The translations under genes were made by a program, and so were the position numbers. A stretch of DNA of 64,000 bases from Alternaria dauci (Eukaryota > Ascomycota > Dothideomycetes > Pleosporales > Pleosporaceae), in assembly GCF_042100115.1 (NCBI RefSeq), contig NC_091275.1, forward strand, positions 2,852,001 to 2,916,000, in the 5' to 3' direction. How positions within the stretch are numbered: position 1 is the stretch's first letter; each line of letters begins with the position of its first letter. Shown here piece by piece: positions 35,493 through 46,057 of the stretch. Below the pieces are notes generated by a model, which saw only the letters and a list, made by a program, of their open reading frames with translations, was not told the DNA's origin and did no database searches.

Positions 35493-37025
35493 ATGTCTCC
35501 ATCCAATACTCCCAACTCTCCCGCTCGGTCCGAGGGCTCGCCTTCATACCGTTTTGCAGATCTCCCCAAGCTACCTGTCGACAACAACCCTGGTCAGCAT
35601 CATGATGCCGGTCACCATGAGCACGCCAACGACCACGAGAGCTACAATGCTGTGTGTGACGCCTTTGCATCGGTTCCTGCAATACCCACCAACGACTTTG
35701 GAGACGACGGATTTGGCCACGGCGAATTTGGACTCGACGAGTTTACCGGCAAACAAAACTTTGACAACCTTTTCGCCGATGACTTGGAGGAGATTTTGGA
35801 TCTTGGATTCAGTTCCATGGCGAACGGCAACGACCTGTCAGCTCCTACGTTCAACAACTTCACCGCACCGTTCGACGACTTCATTGCACCGCTCGACAAC
35901 TTCACCACTCCACTCAACAATGGATACCAGGGTCCAGGTAACAACGAGGTTGAGCGCGACGACGATCCTGAGGTTGTCACTCGACGCATACTGTCCGGAG
36001 CACTCAGTCCAGGTCAAAAGGCTGAAGCCATGAGAGGCCTTTCTGAGTCCAGCATGGATAAGTTGTACGTGGACGTGATGCGTAAACACGGATTTCGTCC
36101 AATACAGTCCGCTGCTCCGAGTGCTGCTCCAGTCAAGCATGTGGCCGCCATGCCATCCACTCTACCATCCGCCATGCCATCCGCCATGCCGACTTCCACG
36201 CCATACGAAACCCCATCCTTCACCCCTGCCGCCGCTCCAGCTCCCACTGCCCCCGCCGACCTCGACGACGACAACAACTACGAACCCATCGCGTGGGAGG
36301 AGACGCCAGAAGCAGACGCCAACGCTCCTCCACCCCCTCCAGGCCCTCAGCCCATCTACCCAGCCTACACCGGTAAATTCCAGTCCGGCCCTGATGCCCG
36401 CGCCTACCGCAAGCGCAACCGCATCGCACCCAAGTCTCTCGCCACCGATGTCGACCGCGTCAAGCGTTATGGACGTAAGTAGCGCACACAAGTCCTTTTT
36501 CCCAAACACGACACTAATTTGAATTTTACAGGCACGTACTGGGTACGACGCATCTACGAAGCCATGATCGACATTTCCAACGTCAGCGACAGTAAGAACT
36601 CGATCCACCGCACGCGATTCATGGTCGAACCCGCATTCGACCCCCTGGACCTCGAAGCCGCCGCACACCATGTTTTTGACGAGGCGCTGGCTGTGCACGA
36701 GCGCGGCTGGGTGCGTCCTACGATTTACCACAAGAAGGTGGTTCGCGGCAAGCTCACTGATGTCAGTGAGAAGTGCTTGGAGAGGCGGTTGGCTCGGATT
36801 TGTCTTTGTCTCCAGCAGAAGAAGGCGACTGTTGATGATGCGGTCCGTGGAGGTGTGACGCTGGCGCTTCTGTGCGATAACCCGGAGGCGAGGGGGTTTA
36901 CTAAGCTTTCTAATAATGCTGGGAATGCGAAGCGTGGAGAGCGACTGAGGGCCGCGAAGGAAGCGGAGGCGGAGGCAGAGGCAGAGGCGGAAGAGGCAGA
37001 GGCGGAAGAGTCTGAGGAGGAATAG
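35493..37025 (+). CDS. unknown protein with acidic Phe-rich N-terminus and Glu/Ala tail
   Basis: Exons 35493-36474 and 36532-37025 code 491 residues. I do not recognise a family. Residues 1-160 are acidic with many Phe, Asn and Asp (NNFTAPFDDFIAPLDNF), resembling an activation domain. A Pro/Ala-rich linker (about 215-290) follows, then a compact conserved-looking part spanning the junction (RKRNRIAPKSLATDVDRVKRYGR|TYWVRRIYEAMIDISN, split here by the intron). A helical, basic C-terminal region follows, ending in a Glu/Ala repeat. The intron is canonical (GTAAGT donor, TTTACAG acceptor). Acidic N-terminus plus basic core would fit a nuclear regulatory protein, but this is only inference. Confidence 0.72.
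36958..37022 (+). repeat. GAGGCN/GAAGAG hexamer repeat coding a Glu/Ala tail
   Basis: Imperfect repeats of GAGGCG, GAGGCA and GAAGAG at the 3' end of the unknown gene encode about 20 alternating Glu and Ala. It is likely length-polymorphic. Confidence 0.8.
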
Positions 37026-37229
37026 TCGGGAGTGTTCTTTGATGATGGAGGCGGAAGATGGCGGATTGTGAACGAGAGGTTGATTTTGGCTGGATGCCAG
37101 ATCATCACTGCTGTTCGATACTCATTCCTTTGGGCCTTTGGGCTTTTTGCTTTGGCGGCTGGACCGCGCGAGTAGGAAGCTTTTATACCAGTTCAATATC
37201 AATTGTCATGTCACCTCTTATCTTCAAAT

Positions 37230-37915
37230 TCAGTAAAACTTGACTCCGCCCACGCTCTCCACCTGCTGTTTAGTAAAGTTTTGCTTTGCTGTCTCCTGTT
37301 GGTCCTTGTTTGGCGTAGAAGCGGCATCCTGCAAAGCAGCATCTCTCAACGCCTTTCTCTTCTTTTTGCTCTGGAAAAGAGCCTCCTCATTCTGGATGTC
37401 TTTGAGAACTAATACATGTCAGCACTCGATACGTCTCTAGCTTTGGTGTCTCGGAATATCGACTTACCCTCCGCCCATTCTCTCTCATCCGCTGCGTTGC
37501 CCGTTCCCAAAGCTGCTTCGACCGAGACGTCTTCGCCTCGTTGTACGCGCTCGATAACCTCCTTCAACACACCAATCTTGGCTTCGGCTCTGCGAAGGTT
37601 GTGTGTCCTCTCCTGCTTCAACCATAGTATCTGAATGGCCTGGCTACCGACGAGCAGTCCAAGAATAATGTACGGGGTAGCGGGGTTCCATTCTTTGCGC
37701 CTAGGCTGCTCGGAGCGGGTTTTGAGTGGCTTGGGTATCATCGAGGCCCAGAAGCTCGGCTGGACAATGCGGGGGATAGACATGAAGCGTGATTGCGGCA
37801 GCGGGGGTGCGAGCATGGCGAAAGCGCGCGCATGTGGACGCGTAGGCGCGATTAGCGCAGTGCGATGTACTACCGGCATGCGTAGTAGCTGACGGAAGAG
37901 ACTGGACGGGTCCAT
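37230..37915 (-). CDS. small mitochondrial membrane protein of unknown function
   Basis: Complement of 37468-37915 and 37230-37408; 208 residues. The N-terminal 60 residues are rich in Arg and Ser with no acid after residue 2, a mitochondrial presequence. One membrane helix follows (PYIILGLLVGSQAIQIL, about 88-104), then charged helices (KQERTHNLRRAEAKI, EVIERVQRGEDVSVEAAL) and a Lys/Gln-rich tail ending VGGVKFY. Signal + one helix + matrix or intermembrane coiled coil resembles respiratory-assembly factors such as fungal INA-type proteins, but I cannot name it. The intron is canonical (GTAAGT, CTGAC branch, ATTAG). It is divergent from the thioesterase with 193 bp between the starts. Confidence 0.72.
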
Positions 37916-38108
37916 GGTTAGGCGTTGTTTCAACAGGCGGGCTCGGGGCGCGTGGGATGGAACGTTTGGTCTCACTACCCTCTGGGAATATTTTCTAATA
38001 CAATGTCTCAAACAAGTTAGCGCTAATGGAGATGCCGAGGTCTCAATGTATCTATCGCGCATCCTGCTGGATCCGTACAGTGTACGTCTACATTAACAAG
38101 ACTCGAAT

Positions 38109-38873
38109 ATGAGCGATCCTACACGGAAGTACCCCGCGAAGAGCGCTGAGAGCGGCGGCGATGATGATGATGTCCTTTCACCATTCCAACAAGTCCAAAA
38201 CTGGGTTCGTGACGGCCGTGGATACCTCGCAGCAACACGCAGGCTAACACGAAGCGCAAGTTCGACGGAATAAACTCGAGCGACTACGATGCATGTTGTC
38301 TTTTTCACTCGATGGTGCAGCTCTGATACTTTTGCATAGGGTCACGATGCTAGCATTGCGCGGCTCCTCAAGCTCGAATCTGTGACGTTTGCGCCGACCA
38401 GCAACAACGCTAACAACTCGCGCAATGTCATGAGTTTCACCGTGTCTAGGCAGCTGTGCAACATGGGCGGCTCACTTCATGGCGGCGCTGTGGCCTTGAT
38501 CTTTGACATTACGACGTCCATGGCTATTACGCCGTGTATGCGCGAAGGATTCTGGGATCGTGGGCATGTCTCACGCAACTGGTATGGTGATTCCGCACAA
38601 AGAGTCGAGACATGATTGCTAACGCTGTGACAGTAAGTGCAACCTTGTGAATACTATCGGCCTGTCAACGACCTGCCTGACGCGTCCAAAGTGAACACGA
38701 CGTATCTAAGACCCGCCGCTGAAGGTACAAAGATCTTCGTTGAGAGCTGGGTTGAGCATCTTGGGAAGCGGCTGGCTCAGACGAGGGGCGTGATGAGGCT
38801 GGAATCCGAAGACGGCAAAATCTGCTATACCTGCGAGCACGGCAAAGTGAGCCTGGGCAGTTCGGGTCTGTAA
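38109..38873 (+). CDS. hotdog-fold acyl-CoA thioesterase (PaaI/THEM2-like) with a twin intron
   Basis: About 172 residues in the simplest model: exons 38109-38204, 38340-38580 and 38692-38873. The hotdog core is clear: LCNMGGSLHGGAVALIFD is the helix with the HGG motif of PaaI/THEM2 thioesterases, followed by TYLRPAAEGTKIFVES and RLAQTRGVMRLE strands. It hydrolyses acyl-CoA; the chain preference is unknown. The last intron is a nested pair (38581-38691, separate entry): only two-step removal gives HVSRNLNTTYLRP in frame. The first gap (38205-38339) is less certain. It could be one 135-nt intron (GTTCGT donor) or two introns of 50 and 49 nt around a 36-nt exon 38255-38290 (RKFDGINSSDYD), the second with a GC donor (GCATGT). 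Confidence 0.75.
38581..38691 (+). other. candidate stwintron (nested introns, donor split between G and U)
   Basis: Internal intron 38582-38633 (52 nt: GTATGG donor, GCTAAC branch, GACAG acceptor). Its removal joins G38581 to TAAGTGC, making the donor GTAAGT. The external intron is then G38581 plus 38634-38691 (59 nt), with a CCTGAC branch and CCAAAG acceptor. The result joins codon position T38580 to TG at 38692, giving Leu and the sequence SRNLNTTYLRP. Any single intron using the visible GT and AG sites either breaks the frame or adds residues foreign to the family. Both introns have good length and complete signals. Confidence 0.75.
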
Positions 38874-39076
38874 TTCTAGTTAGCTTGCATGTAATGATTG
38901 TCTGTATGCGAGATGCCATGGCATGTGGTGAAGGAATGGGGTCTCGCGACGACTAGTGGACCCTGTATGTCATAGCCAACCCAGCGCCAATGCATAGCTG
39001 CCATGAGCATGCGGCTTCCTACTACACCTGCGACTCCAACTCCAACCACCCCCGCACACGACCAATCATTGCGCCA

Positions 39077-41005
39077 ATGGACCTTGGAGATGAAGGGAGC
39101 TCTCCGTGGGGAGGTGCGTGTCTACCGTCTTGCCGACGATACTGCGCAGAGCTGACAGGCTTCCAGATGTGCCCTCACGGTCGAGCCCTGCGCCGAGTGC
39201 GTCCAAGGCAGAGCAGAACGACACGCTCGAGACCGACTCTGCCGCGCCCTCTACCAAGCCGTCTGCAGAGTCGGCGCCTACTGCCGCCTCTGCTCCGCGC
39301 TCACCCGCTGGACGCGGTCCCCGACGGCGGCAGTATGGCCTGCAGTCGACCAAACTCGAGGCTGTCGATGATCCCCTGGGCCCTCTAGGCGCCCCCTCGC
39401 CGACGACAGGCACCGAGATTGCCCCTCCTGCGCCGCCTCAGAAGGAAGCCGCTGCATCGCGCAGCACTCGCCCCGCGCCGGGCGGCGCCTCTACGCCTTC
39501 GCTGCGCGGCATGATGGATTCTGTCGACCTGGATGACGACAACGACGAGCAACCCTCCGCTCAGGGCGCCAGGATACCACCTCCAGTCCAGGCGCCGTCT
39601 TCTGCCGCACCCCAGCGCCAGACACAGCCGAGCGTCAGCGTTGAGCAGGCCGCAAAGCCGTCCTTTGCCATTTCTGTAGGCGACCCTCACAAAGTTGGCG
39701 ACCTCACGAGCTCGCACACAGAATACTCCGTCACCACCAAGACGACTTCCAAGGGCTACCGCAATCCCGAGTTTACCGTCTCGCGCCGCTATCGTGATTT
39801 CCTCTGGTTATACACACAACTGCACAACAACAACCCTGGAGTCATTATTCCTCCACCGCCAGAGAAACAGGCCGTTGGTCGCTTTGAAGCCGACTTTGTT
39901 GAGTCGCGGCGCTCTGCTCTGGAGCGCATGCTTAACAAGGCGGCTGCTCATCCAGTGTTGCAACACGACAGTGACTTGAAGCTGTTCCTCGAAAGCGAAG
40001 CCCTCACCATGGACATCAAGAACAAGGAGCGCAAAGACCCCGGTCTCAACGAGAGCAAGGGCATGTTTGGCTCCATGCTCTCTGGCAGCAGTGGTAAATT
40101 CGTGGAACATGATGACGTGCGTATAGCGATTTCTGTTTCAGGTCGATTCGCTAACGGTATTGCAGTGGTTCCATGACCGCCGAATCTATCTCGATGCTCT
40201 TGAAGCGCAGCTAAAGGCTCTTCTCAAAGCTACAGATTCTGTAGTCACACAGCGCAAAGGTCTGGCCGAGGCTTGTGGAGACTTCTCGGCTTCCCTACAT
40301 TCTCTATCCGCTGTTGAGCTATCACCATCCTTGTCTGCGCCGCTTGATAGTCTGTCCGACATCCAGATTCGCATCCGTGAACTCTACGAGCGTCAGGCCC
40401 AGCAAGACATACTCACCATGGGCATCGTAATAGACGAGTACATTCGTTTGATAGGATCTGTAAAGACCGCATTCCAGCAGCGACAGAAGGCGTACCATTC
40501 CTGGCACTCTGCTGAGCAGGAGCTACAGAAGCGGAAAACGAATCAGGACAAGCTTTTGAGACAAGGCAGATCACAGCAAGACCGTCTGAACCAACTCAGC
40601 GCCGACGTTGCAGACGCCGAGCGCAAGGTTCATCAAGCAAGGTTGCTTTTCGATGATATGGGTCGGCTGATGCGCAGCGAACTGGAACGTTTTGAGAGGG
40701 AGAAGGTTGAAGACTTCAAGTCGGGCGTCGAGACGTTCCTGGAGAGTGCTGTAGAAGCGCAAAAAGAGGTCAGTCTACATGGCTCACCAAGTCCTACGGT
40801 TTACTAACTCGCGTATTAGCTCATTGAGATTTGGGAAACTTTCCTGATGCAATTAGACACGGACGAAGGCGATACTTTTGTCCCTCCTGCGGGTGTTATT
40901 GCTTCTCCAAACGCTGAACAGACGACAAGTCACGATTCTACCAACAACCAAGATCCGGAAAGACAAGAAGCAGGCAACGAGAGTGTGTCAGAAAACCAAG
41001 ACTAG
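39077..41005 (+). CDS. VPS5: retromer sorting nexin Vps5 (PX-BAR)
   Basis: Exons 39077-39113, 39167-40116, 40166-40768 and 40820-41005; 591 residues. Vps5/SNX1 binds endosomal PI3P and bends membrane for retromer recycling to the Golgi. The N-terminus MDLGDEGSSPWGD is an acidic peptide like other fungal Vps5. After a Pro/Ala/Ser-rich segment, the PX domain (about 185-310) shows FTVSRRYRDFLWLYTQL, with the RRY phosphoinositide-binding motif, and PPPPEKQAVGRFE. The BAR domain (about 345-560) follows with WFHDRRIYLDALEAQLKALL and long helices ending LIEIWETFLMQLDTDE. The 37-nt first exon is chosen because it gives the expected acidic start. All phases match. Confidence 0.92.
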
Positions 41006-41629
41006 AGAGCTTAATTCAACACCAAGCGGTTTAATATGTGGTAAGCATGGGAGCGTTGCAAAAATTACCGCCAATGTGAATGGGACTACAATAGCCCGAT
41101 TTGGTATCTACTGCGCGAGGTAGAGATACTTGCTTGATGGTGTCAAGTGAGCCGCATGTGGGTCACTGGGCAGCTTCTAGCGCGGCATCTCCCCATTTGG
41201 AATTAGTACAATCATTGCAAACACTCTGACTGATACTGAACTGCCTCATGGCTGTTGGTGATGCATCATTATGCTTTGCTTTTGTTCAATTACAATTGAA
41301 ATCTGAACCGGTCCACCCTTGGTGGCTATACTTTCTGTCACAGTCCTCGTTACCACATGCTCCAAGACATCATAGCTATAGGCGTGCGATCATCAGCTCC
41401 AGTTTTATGCTTCCTTCGGGCCTGACGTTGCATGTCGGCTCTCAGGCGCGGGGTTGAGAACGAACACTGTGGCCAAGTTAGGCGCCGGCAAAAGACGCGG
41501 TTCGCAGCCGGCTAATTCGTTGCGGGCAATCGCCGACATTGTCTTGTCGTTGATGGGCCCCATGAATATATATAGCTGAACAATTGTGCGGCGCAACCCA
41601 TACTGAGAAGAAGAGAGTCTATAGCCATC
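41006..41629. other. intergenic, no gene seen
   Basis: About 620 bp between VPS5 and the GH43 gene. A TATA-like TATATATAG at about 41567-41575 lies some 60 bp before the GH43 ATG and may be its promoter element. Confidence 0.5.
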
Positions 41630-43631
41630 ATGCCGTTGGTTCGTAATCCTATTCTTCCGGGTTTCAACGCGGATCCGTCTGTTTTACGTGTTGGTAATGA
41701 CGGTAAGATATTGTAATGTTTTGCTGGCGCTGTGTAAGCTAATTGGATAATGTAGTGAGTGTTATAGTTTTTGCATTTTGCTTCTACCTACAGCCAGGGT
41801 GCCATGAGAATCATGGAAAAGGCTGTTTGATACGACTAGAAAATAACCGAACGTTAAATTTCAAAAAAAACCACATGAGATGGACTGACCATATCAAACT
41901 AGTATTACATTGCAACATCCACGTTCGAGTGGTATCCAGGAGTACAGATCCACCACTCCACAGATCTCGCCAACTGGGAGCTGCTATGCCGCCCTCTGAA
42001 CAGGAAAAGCCAGCTAGATATGCGCGGCGATCCCGATAGTTGTGGTACGTACTCGACCAAGGTTACCCGTACTTGCGCATTGTTGTAACAAACGATCCAG
42101 GGGTGTGGGCGCCTTGCCTTACACACGACGGTAGCAAGTTCTGGCTGGTATACACGGATGTAAAGCGCAAGGATGGCTCGTTCAAGGATACGCCCAATTA
42201 CATTGTCACGGCTGATCGCATCGAGGGTCCGTGGTCTGATCCTATCTACATCAACTCCTCAGGATTCGATCCATCCCTGTTTCACGATGACGATGGTACG
42301 AAATGGTTTGTGAATATGCTACAAGACCACCGCAGGCGTCCACAATTCTTCGCTGTTAGTATATAATTCTTATGGCCAACCGATACGGCAGACACTGACC
42401 TCGTTGTTCTACATCTAGGGCATCAGAATACAGCAATACGATGCTGAAGCGAAAAAGCTTATCGGTCCATGCAAGACCATCTTCACCGGTACAGAACTGG
42501 CTCTTGTCGAGGGCCCGCATCTATACAAGCGAAACGGATGGTACTACTTGTTGACCGCCGAAGGAGGCACCGCATACGAGCACGCCTGCACTCTTGCGCG
42601 ATCGCGAGATATCTGGGGCCCATATGAACTCCACCCCCAAAAGTACATACTTAGCTCCAAAGACGCACCACTCGCATCTCTGCAAAGAGCAGGTCACGGG
42701 GACATAGTCGACACCCCAGACGGCAAGACGTACCTCGTTCATCTGACCGGCCGTCCAACGACCCAAGCCCGTCGCTGCGTTCTTGGGCGCGAGACAGCGA
42801 TTCAAGAAGCATACTGGGACAAGGACGACTGGCTGTATGTCAAGAACGGACCTGTTCCGTCTCTCCATGTCGAACTGCCAGCACAGCGTGACGACAGCTC
42901 TTACTGGTCTGAGCAGCGGTACGTCTTCGATGGAAGCGACGGTCTGCACAAGGACTTCCAGTGGCTCCGTACACCAGAACCAGAACGCATCTTTAGCATC
43001 AAGAACGGCGGCCTGCACCTCGTTGGACGCGAGGCCATCGGATCCTGGTTCGAGCAAGCGCTCGTTGCACGTCGTCAGACGCATTTCTCGTACGACGCCG
43101 AAACAGTCGTGAGCTTCAGTCCAGACGACGAACGCACGTTTGCAGGTCTGACTGCGTACTATTGTCGATATAATTTCTTTTACTTGACTGTTACTGCTGA
43201 CTCTGATGGTCGGCGCGAACTGCTCATCTTAAGCTCGGAAGCTTCGTGGCCGGATGGGAATCTGAAACTTCCCCTCGCGGATCCGGTGCCGATTCCACAA
43301 GAGGGTAAAGTTAGATTGGCGCTGAGTATTCGGGGTAGAGAACTCCGATTCCGCTACGCTCTGGAGGGGCTGACGGATCTGACGGATATTGGACCGGTCT
43401 ACGATGCTTCGATCTTGAGCGATGAGTGTGGCGGTCATCAAGCGTGAGTTCATTCTGCCCGCTAGTGAGATGATATGCTAATGCTGACTTTGCAAAAACA
43501 GACACGGGAGCTTTACTGGCGCATTCGTGGGCGTCGCAGCGTCTGATATCAATGGCACAGAAAAGGTAGCGTCGTTCGACTATTTTCTGTACACACCTGT
43601 CAAGCATAGTACAGATCGCTACGATATGTGA
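41630..43631 (+). CDS. glycoside hydrolase family 43 enzyme (beta-xylosidase/arabinofuranosidase type) with a twin intron
   Basis: Exons 41630-41701, 41903-42044, 42101-42354, 42419-43443 and 43502-43631; 540 residues. GH43 enzymes release xylose or arabinose from hemicellulose. The five-bladed catalytic domain starts [13 protein letters not shown] (base Asp about D15), continues [19 protein letters not shown], and has the pKa-modulating Asp in [13 protein letters not shown] (about D128) and the acid Glu in VEGPHLYK (about E187). A C-terminal beta-sandwich (from about 330) ends in [11 protein letters not shown]. No signal peptide is seen, so it may be intracellular like many fungal beta-xylosidases. 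The first intron (41702-41902) is a nested pair; only two-step removal joins VGND to YYIATS in frame. The other introns are canonical. Confidence 0.88.
41702..41902 (+). other. candidate stwintron (nested introns, donor split between G and U)
   Basis: Internal intron 41703-41755 (53 nt: GTAAGA donor, GCTAAT branch, TGTAG acceptor). Its removal joins G41702 to TGAGTG, creating the donor GTGAGT. The external intron is G41702 plus 41756-41902 (148 nt), with a GACTGACC branch and AAACTAG acceptor. The product joins GAC (41699-41701) to TAT (41903) in phase 0, giving [14 protein letters not shown] as GH43 enzymes require. Treating 41703-41902 as one ordinary intron leaves a +1 frame error and an early stop. 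Confidence 0.8.
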
Positions 43632-44305
43632 TGAGACAGTATATCTTCATCCACATTATGGCGTAGCATAGTTATATTCAACATCGAAAAAGGTGTGCTT
43701 GACAACGTGCACGCCCAAGTCCGTAATCTCATCTTAACTGTGTGCCTGCAACTCGGCTGAGGCATGCATTGCAAGAGGGTATGAATACGTGTTAGACACA
43801 CTGTGATAGCGGGTAGTGTTGATACAAGATCGCGGCTCCAAGTGTTTCAGACCAGCATCCGTAGCGCCCGGCCTCTTCTAGTCTGAACTGTTGGAAAAGC
43901 GTAACATGACTCGCGCAGTGCTTGGTGTTGCACCAGCGAGAGATAGGGCTTGGAGCGGGGCCGTTTCGACGTACGGGCTTGACATATTGTACCAAGTGCA
44001 GGCGCAATAAGTCGGACTCTTGCAGTCCAAGGCTGAGCGGCAATCTTAGCCTGACACGGCTGTTGTTCATATGTCTGTGTCGCAGATATCGGTGTTCTGG
44101 CCCCTACGTCTCAGCATCGTTTCAAAGCATGGCCACGATAGACTACATAGAGGTAGACTCGAACCTCAATTTTTCAAAGGCCATCAAATCCAATCTGAAT
44201 CCGACAAAGCCAGCTGATCCCAGCTTCCTCGCTCAGTCCGCCTGATTTCGTCATATACGCAGACGCTTTCCGGTAGCACTATCCCGACCACAAAGCCAGC
44301 ACAGG
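43632..44305. other. intergenic with a possible upstream ORF
   Basis: About 670 bp. At 44129-44245 an ATG opens a 38-codon frame (MATIDYIEVDSN...) that stops 60 nt before the next gene and shares its frame. It is best read as a leader uORF. Nothing else is supported. Confidence 0.45.
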
Positions 44306-45702
44306 ATGTGGGCACCCAACCGCGTACACCCAACTGCTAAGCGTACTTCATCTGTCCATTCGATTGTGCCTTTTCAGTCAGGGAGCCGGCCCGTATCGAT
44401 GAGTTCGCCCCAGATGCAGAGACAATCGAGGAGCTACGAATCAGACAACTACTCTGACCTGGGTTCAGAGGACGAACAGCCGTTCACCCGACGTCCGCAA
44501 GACACGTCAATGTCAGCGATGTCGCAGATGCAGATGCAGCGACAGCAACTTAACTCCACAGCGAGCCCAGTCCCTCAGAAACCAGGAAACGACGTTAGCT
44601 ACGGGGTCTCCGCGAACAGACCGCAATATCAAGACCAGCGAACTTTTGTTGAGCGACCAGTGGACGACGATGCAACTTCGCGGTCCTCAACGCTGGATGG
44701 CAATGAAGAGGATGTTCCATATCCTCCCAAGAAGTCATTGGAGAATTCTGCCATAAAGATGAGCCTCACAGAACAGGAACCGGTATCACCAGCACCCGCA
44801 CCGCACATTCCCGGCCCTCTAGAGTCGCAGCTTGCCGCCTTGATGTCCAAGCTTGTCTACATTGAACAAGCGAACCCAATCATAACGGTCAAACCAGAGG
44901 AATATGAGCAGACAGTAGCGCGTTTGAAAGCGTTGGAAGAGGAAAAGAAGCTGTGGTGGAAGCGACACGAGGCCATCTGGAGTCTCCGAGACGAAGACGT
45001 GGAGAACAACATCAAGATTCGTGTAAGTGCAAGAGACGACGGGTTGGCGAAGGCCATGTGACTAACATGATGCAGGGGTTGTTAGCAAGCTGTCGGCGCG
45101 AATTGGAGGCGACCAAGGCATTACGCGACGAAGACCTTGTAAACGTGCAAATTGTACGGAGCAAGCTTGCGGAAAAGACGAGGGAAGTAGAGCGACTCCA
45201 TGCACAGGCTGGACGTACCAGCCCGAGCCGAGCACGTGTAGGCAGCTTTCTGGAACGGCGCGACACAACGGATCTGTTCACTGCGGCCAAGGTAGCAGCT
45301 CTTGAGCAACGAGCGCTCGAACTCGAAAAGAGGAATTCGGACCTCGTCGCTCAGTTGGGAATGTCGGGTGGCGGTAGCATCGATGACCTGAACCGGGCAA
45401 CGGCTCACCAGGCATGGAAAGGGACAGTTGCCGATCTAGAATCAACGATCAAGGCCAAAGACGCTGAGATTGCGCGTCTGAGGGGCCAGGGTGCCGCTAC
45501 AGGAAGCGGGCAGATGGACTGGTACCGGATTGAAGCTTTGCTGGAGGAGCATTCAAGCTACCGTGAGAGCATTGGAGGCAAGCTGCAGGCTCTCCGGTCG
45601 GAGAAGGAGGGGCTCATGAGAGATCTGCACCGCAAGGAGAATGAGTGCCAAGTGTTGGAGCTCAGAGTGCAGACGCTGCAGAGACGCGCGAATGTAGTGT
45701 GA
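44306..45702 (+). CDS. coiled-coil protein of unknown function
   Basis: Exons 44306-45022 and 45076-45702; 447 residues. The first 165 residues are Ser/Gln/Pro-rich and disordered (including MSAMSQMQMQRQQ). The rest is helical: LESQLAALMSKLVYIEQANP, then KPEEYEQTVARLKALEEEKK with WWKRHEAIWSLRDEDVENN. Long coiled coils follow to the C-terminus (RSEKEGLMRDLHRKENE). I recall similar architecture in fungal septation or spindle-associated proteins but cannot assign a family. The intron has a GTAAGT donor, CTAAC branch and TGCAG acceptor, phase 0. The start at 44306 is the first ATG after the uORF. Confidence 0.72.
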
Positions 45703-46057
45703 GAGAGGTGGTGTAATGACAGGAGCGAGTTTGTTGCCGAATACCCATGAATGCATTTTTTTTTGGTTCAAAGCGTGTTGCGTCAGCGTGCATGTGTGGG
45801 GAAGGTGAGGCTCTCTGAATGGTGGCTGACGGAACTCGGGATAGTCAAAGCTTAGCCCTGCCTTGGCCAGTACCTGGCAAACATCGTCATATCATCCCAT
45901 AGCCGTCGAGCGCAGCCTGCTTTGGGCCGTCTCCACAGCGTGCAGCAGGCTCAATCCGGACAGTGACATCGTTGGTTGCTTCGTGCAGTACTTAAAAGCC
46001 GATCATGTCTCCCTGCTTTTCCAGGTACGGCTTGCGCTCTAGCCCTCATCGCCTACC
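45703..46057. other. intergenic, promoter of the acid phosphatase
   Basis: 355 bp; no gene seen. A CT-rich tract (TCTCCCTGCTTTTCC) lies about 40-50 bp before the next ATG. Confidence 0.5.

Noticed and set aside
41794..41798. 5-nt microexon (CCAGG) as the cure for the GH43 frame
   Set aside because: It would restore frame but needs a weak GTGCCA donor and inserts Ala-Arg where GH43 enzymes have none; the twin-intron reading is cleaner.
41630..43631. GH43 gene as a frameshifted pseudogene
   Set aside because: The frame error disappears if nested introns are removed in two steps with consensus sites, and all catalytic residues and later exons are intact.
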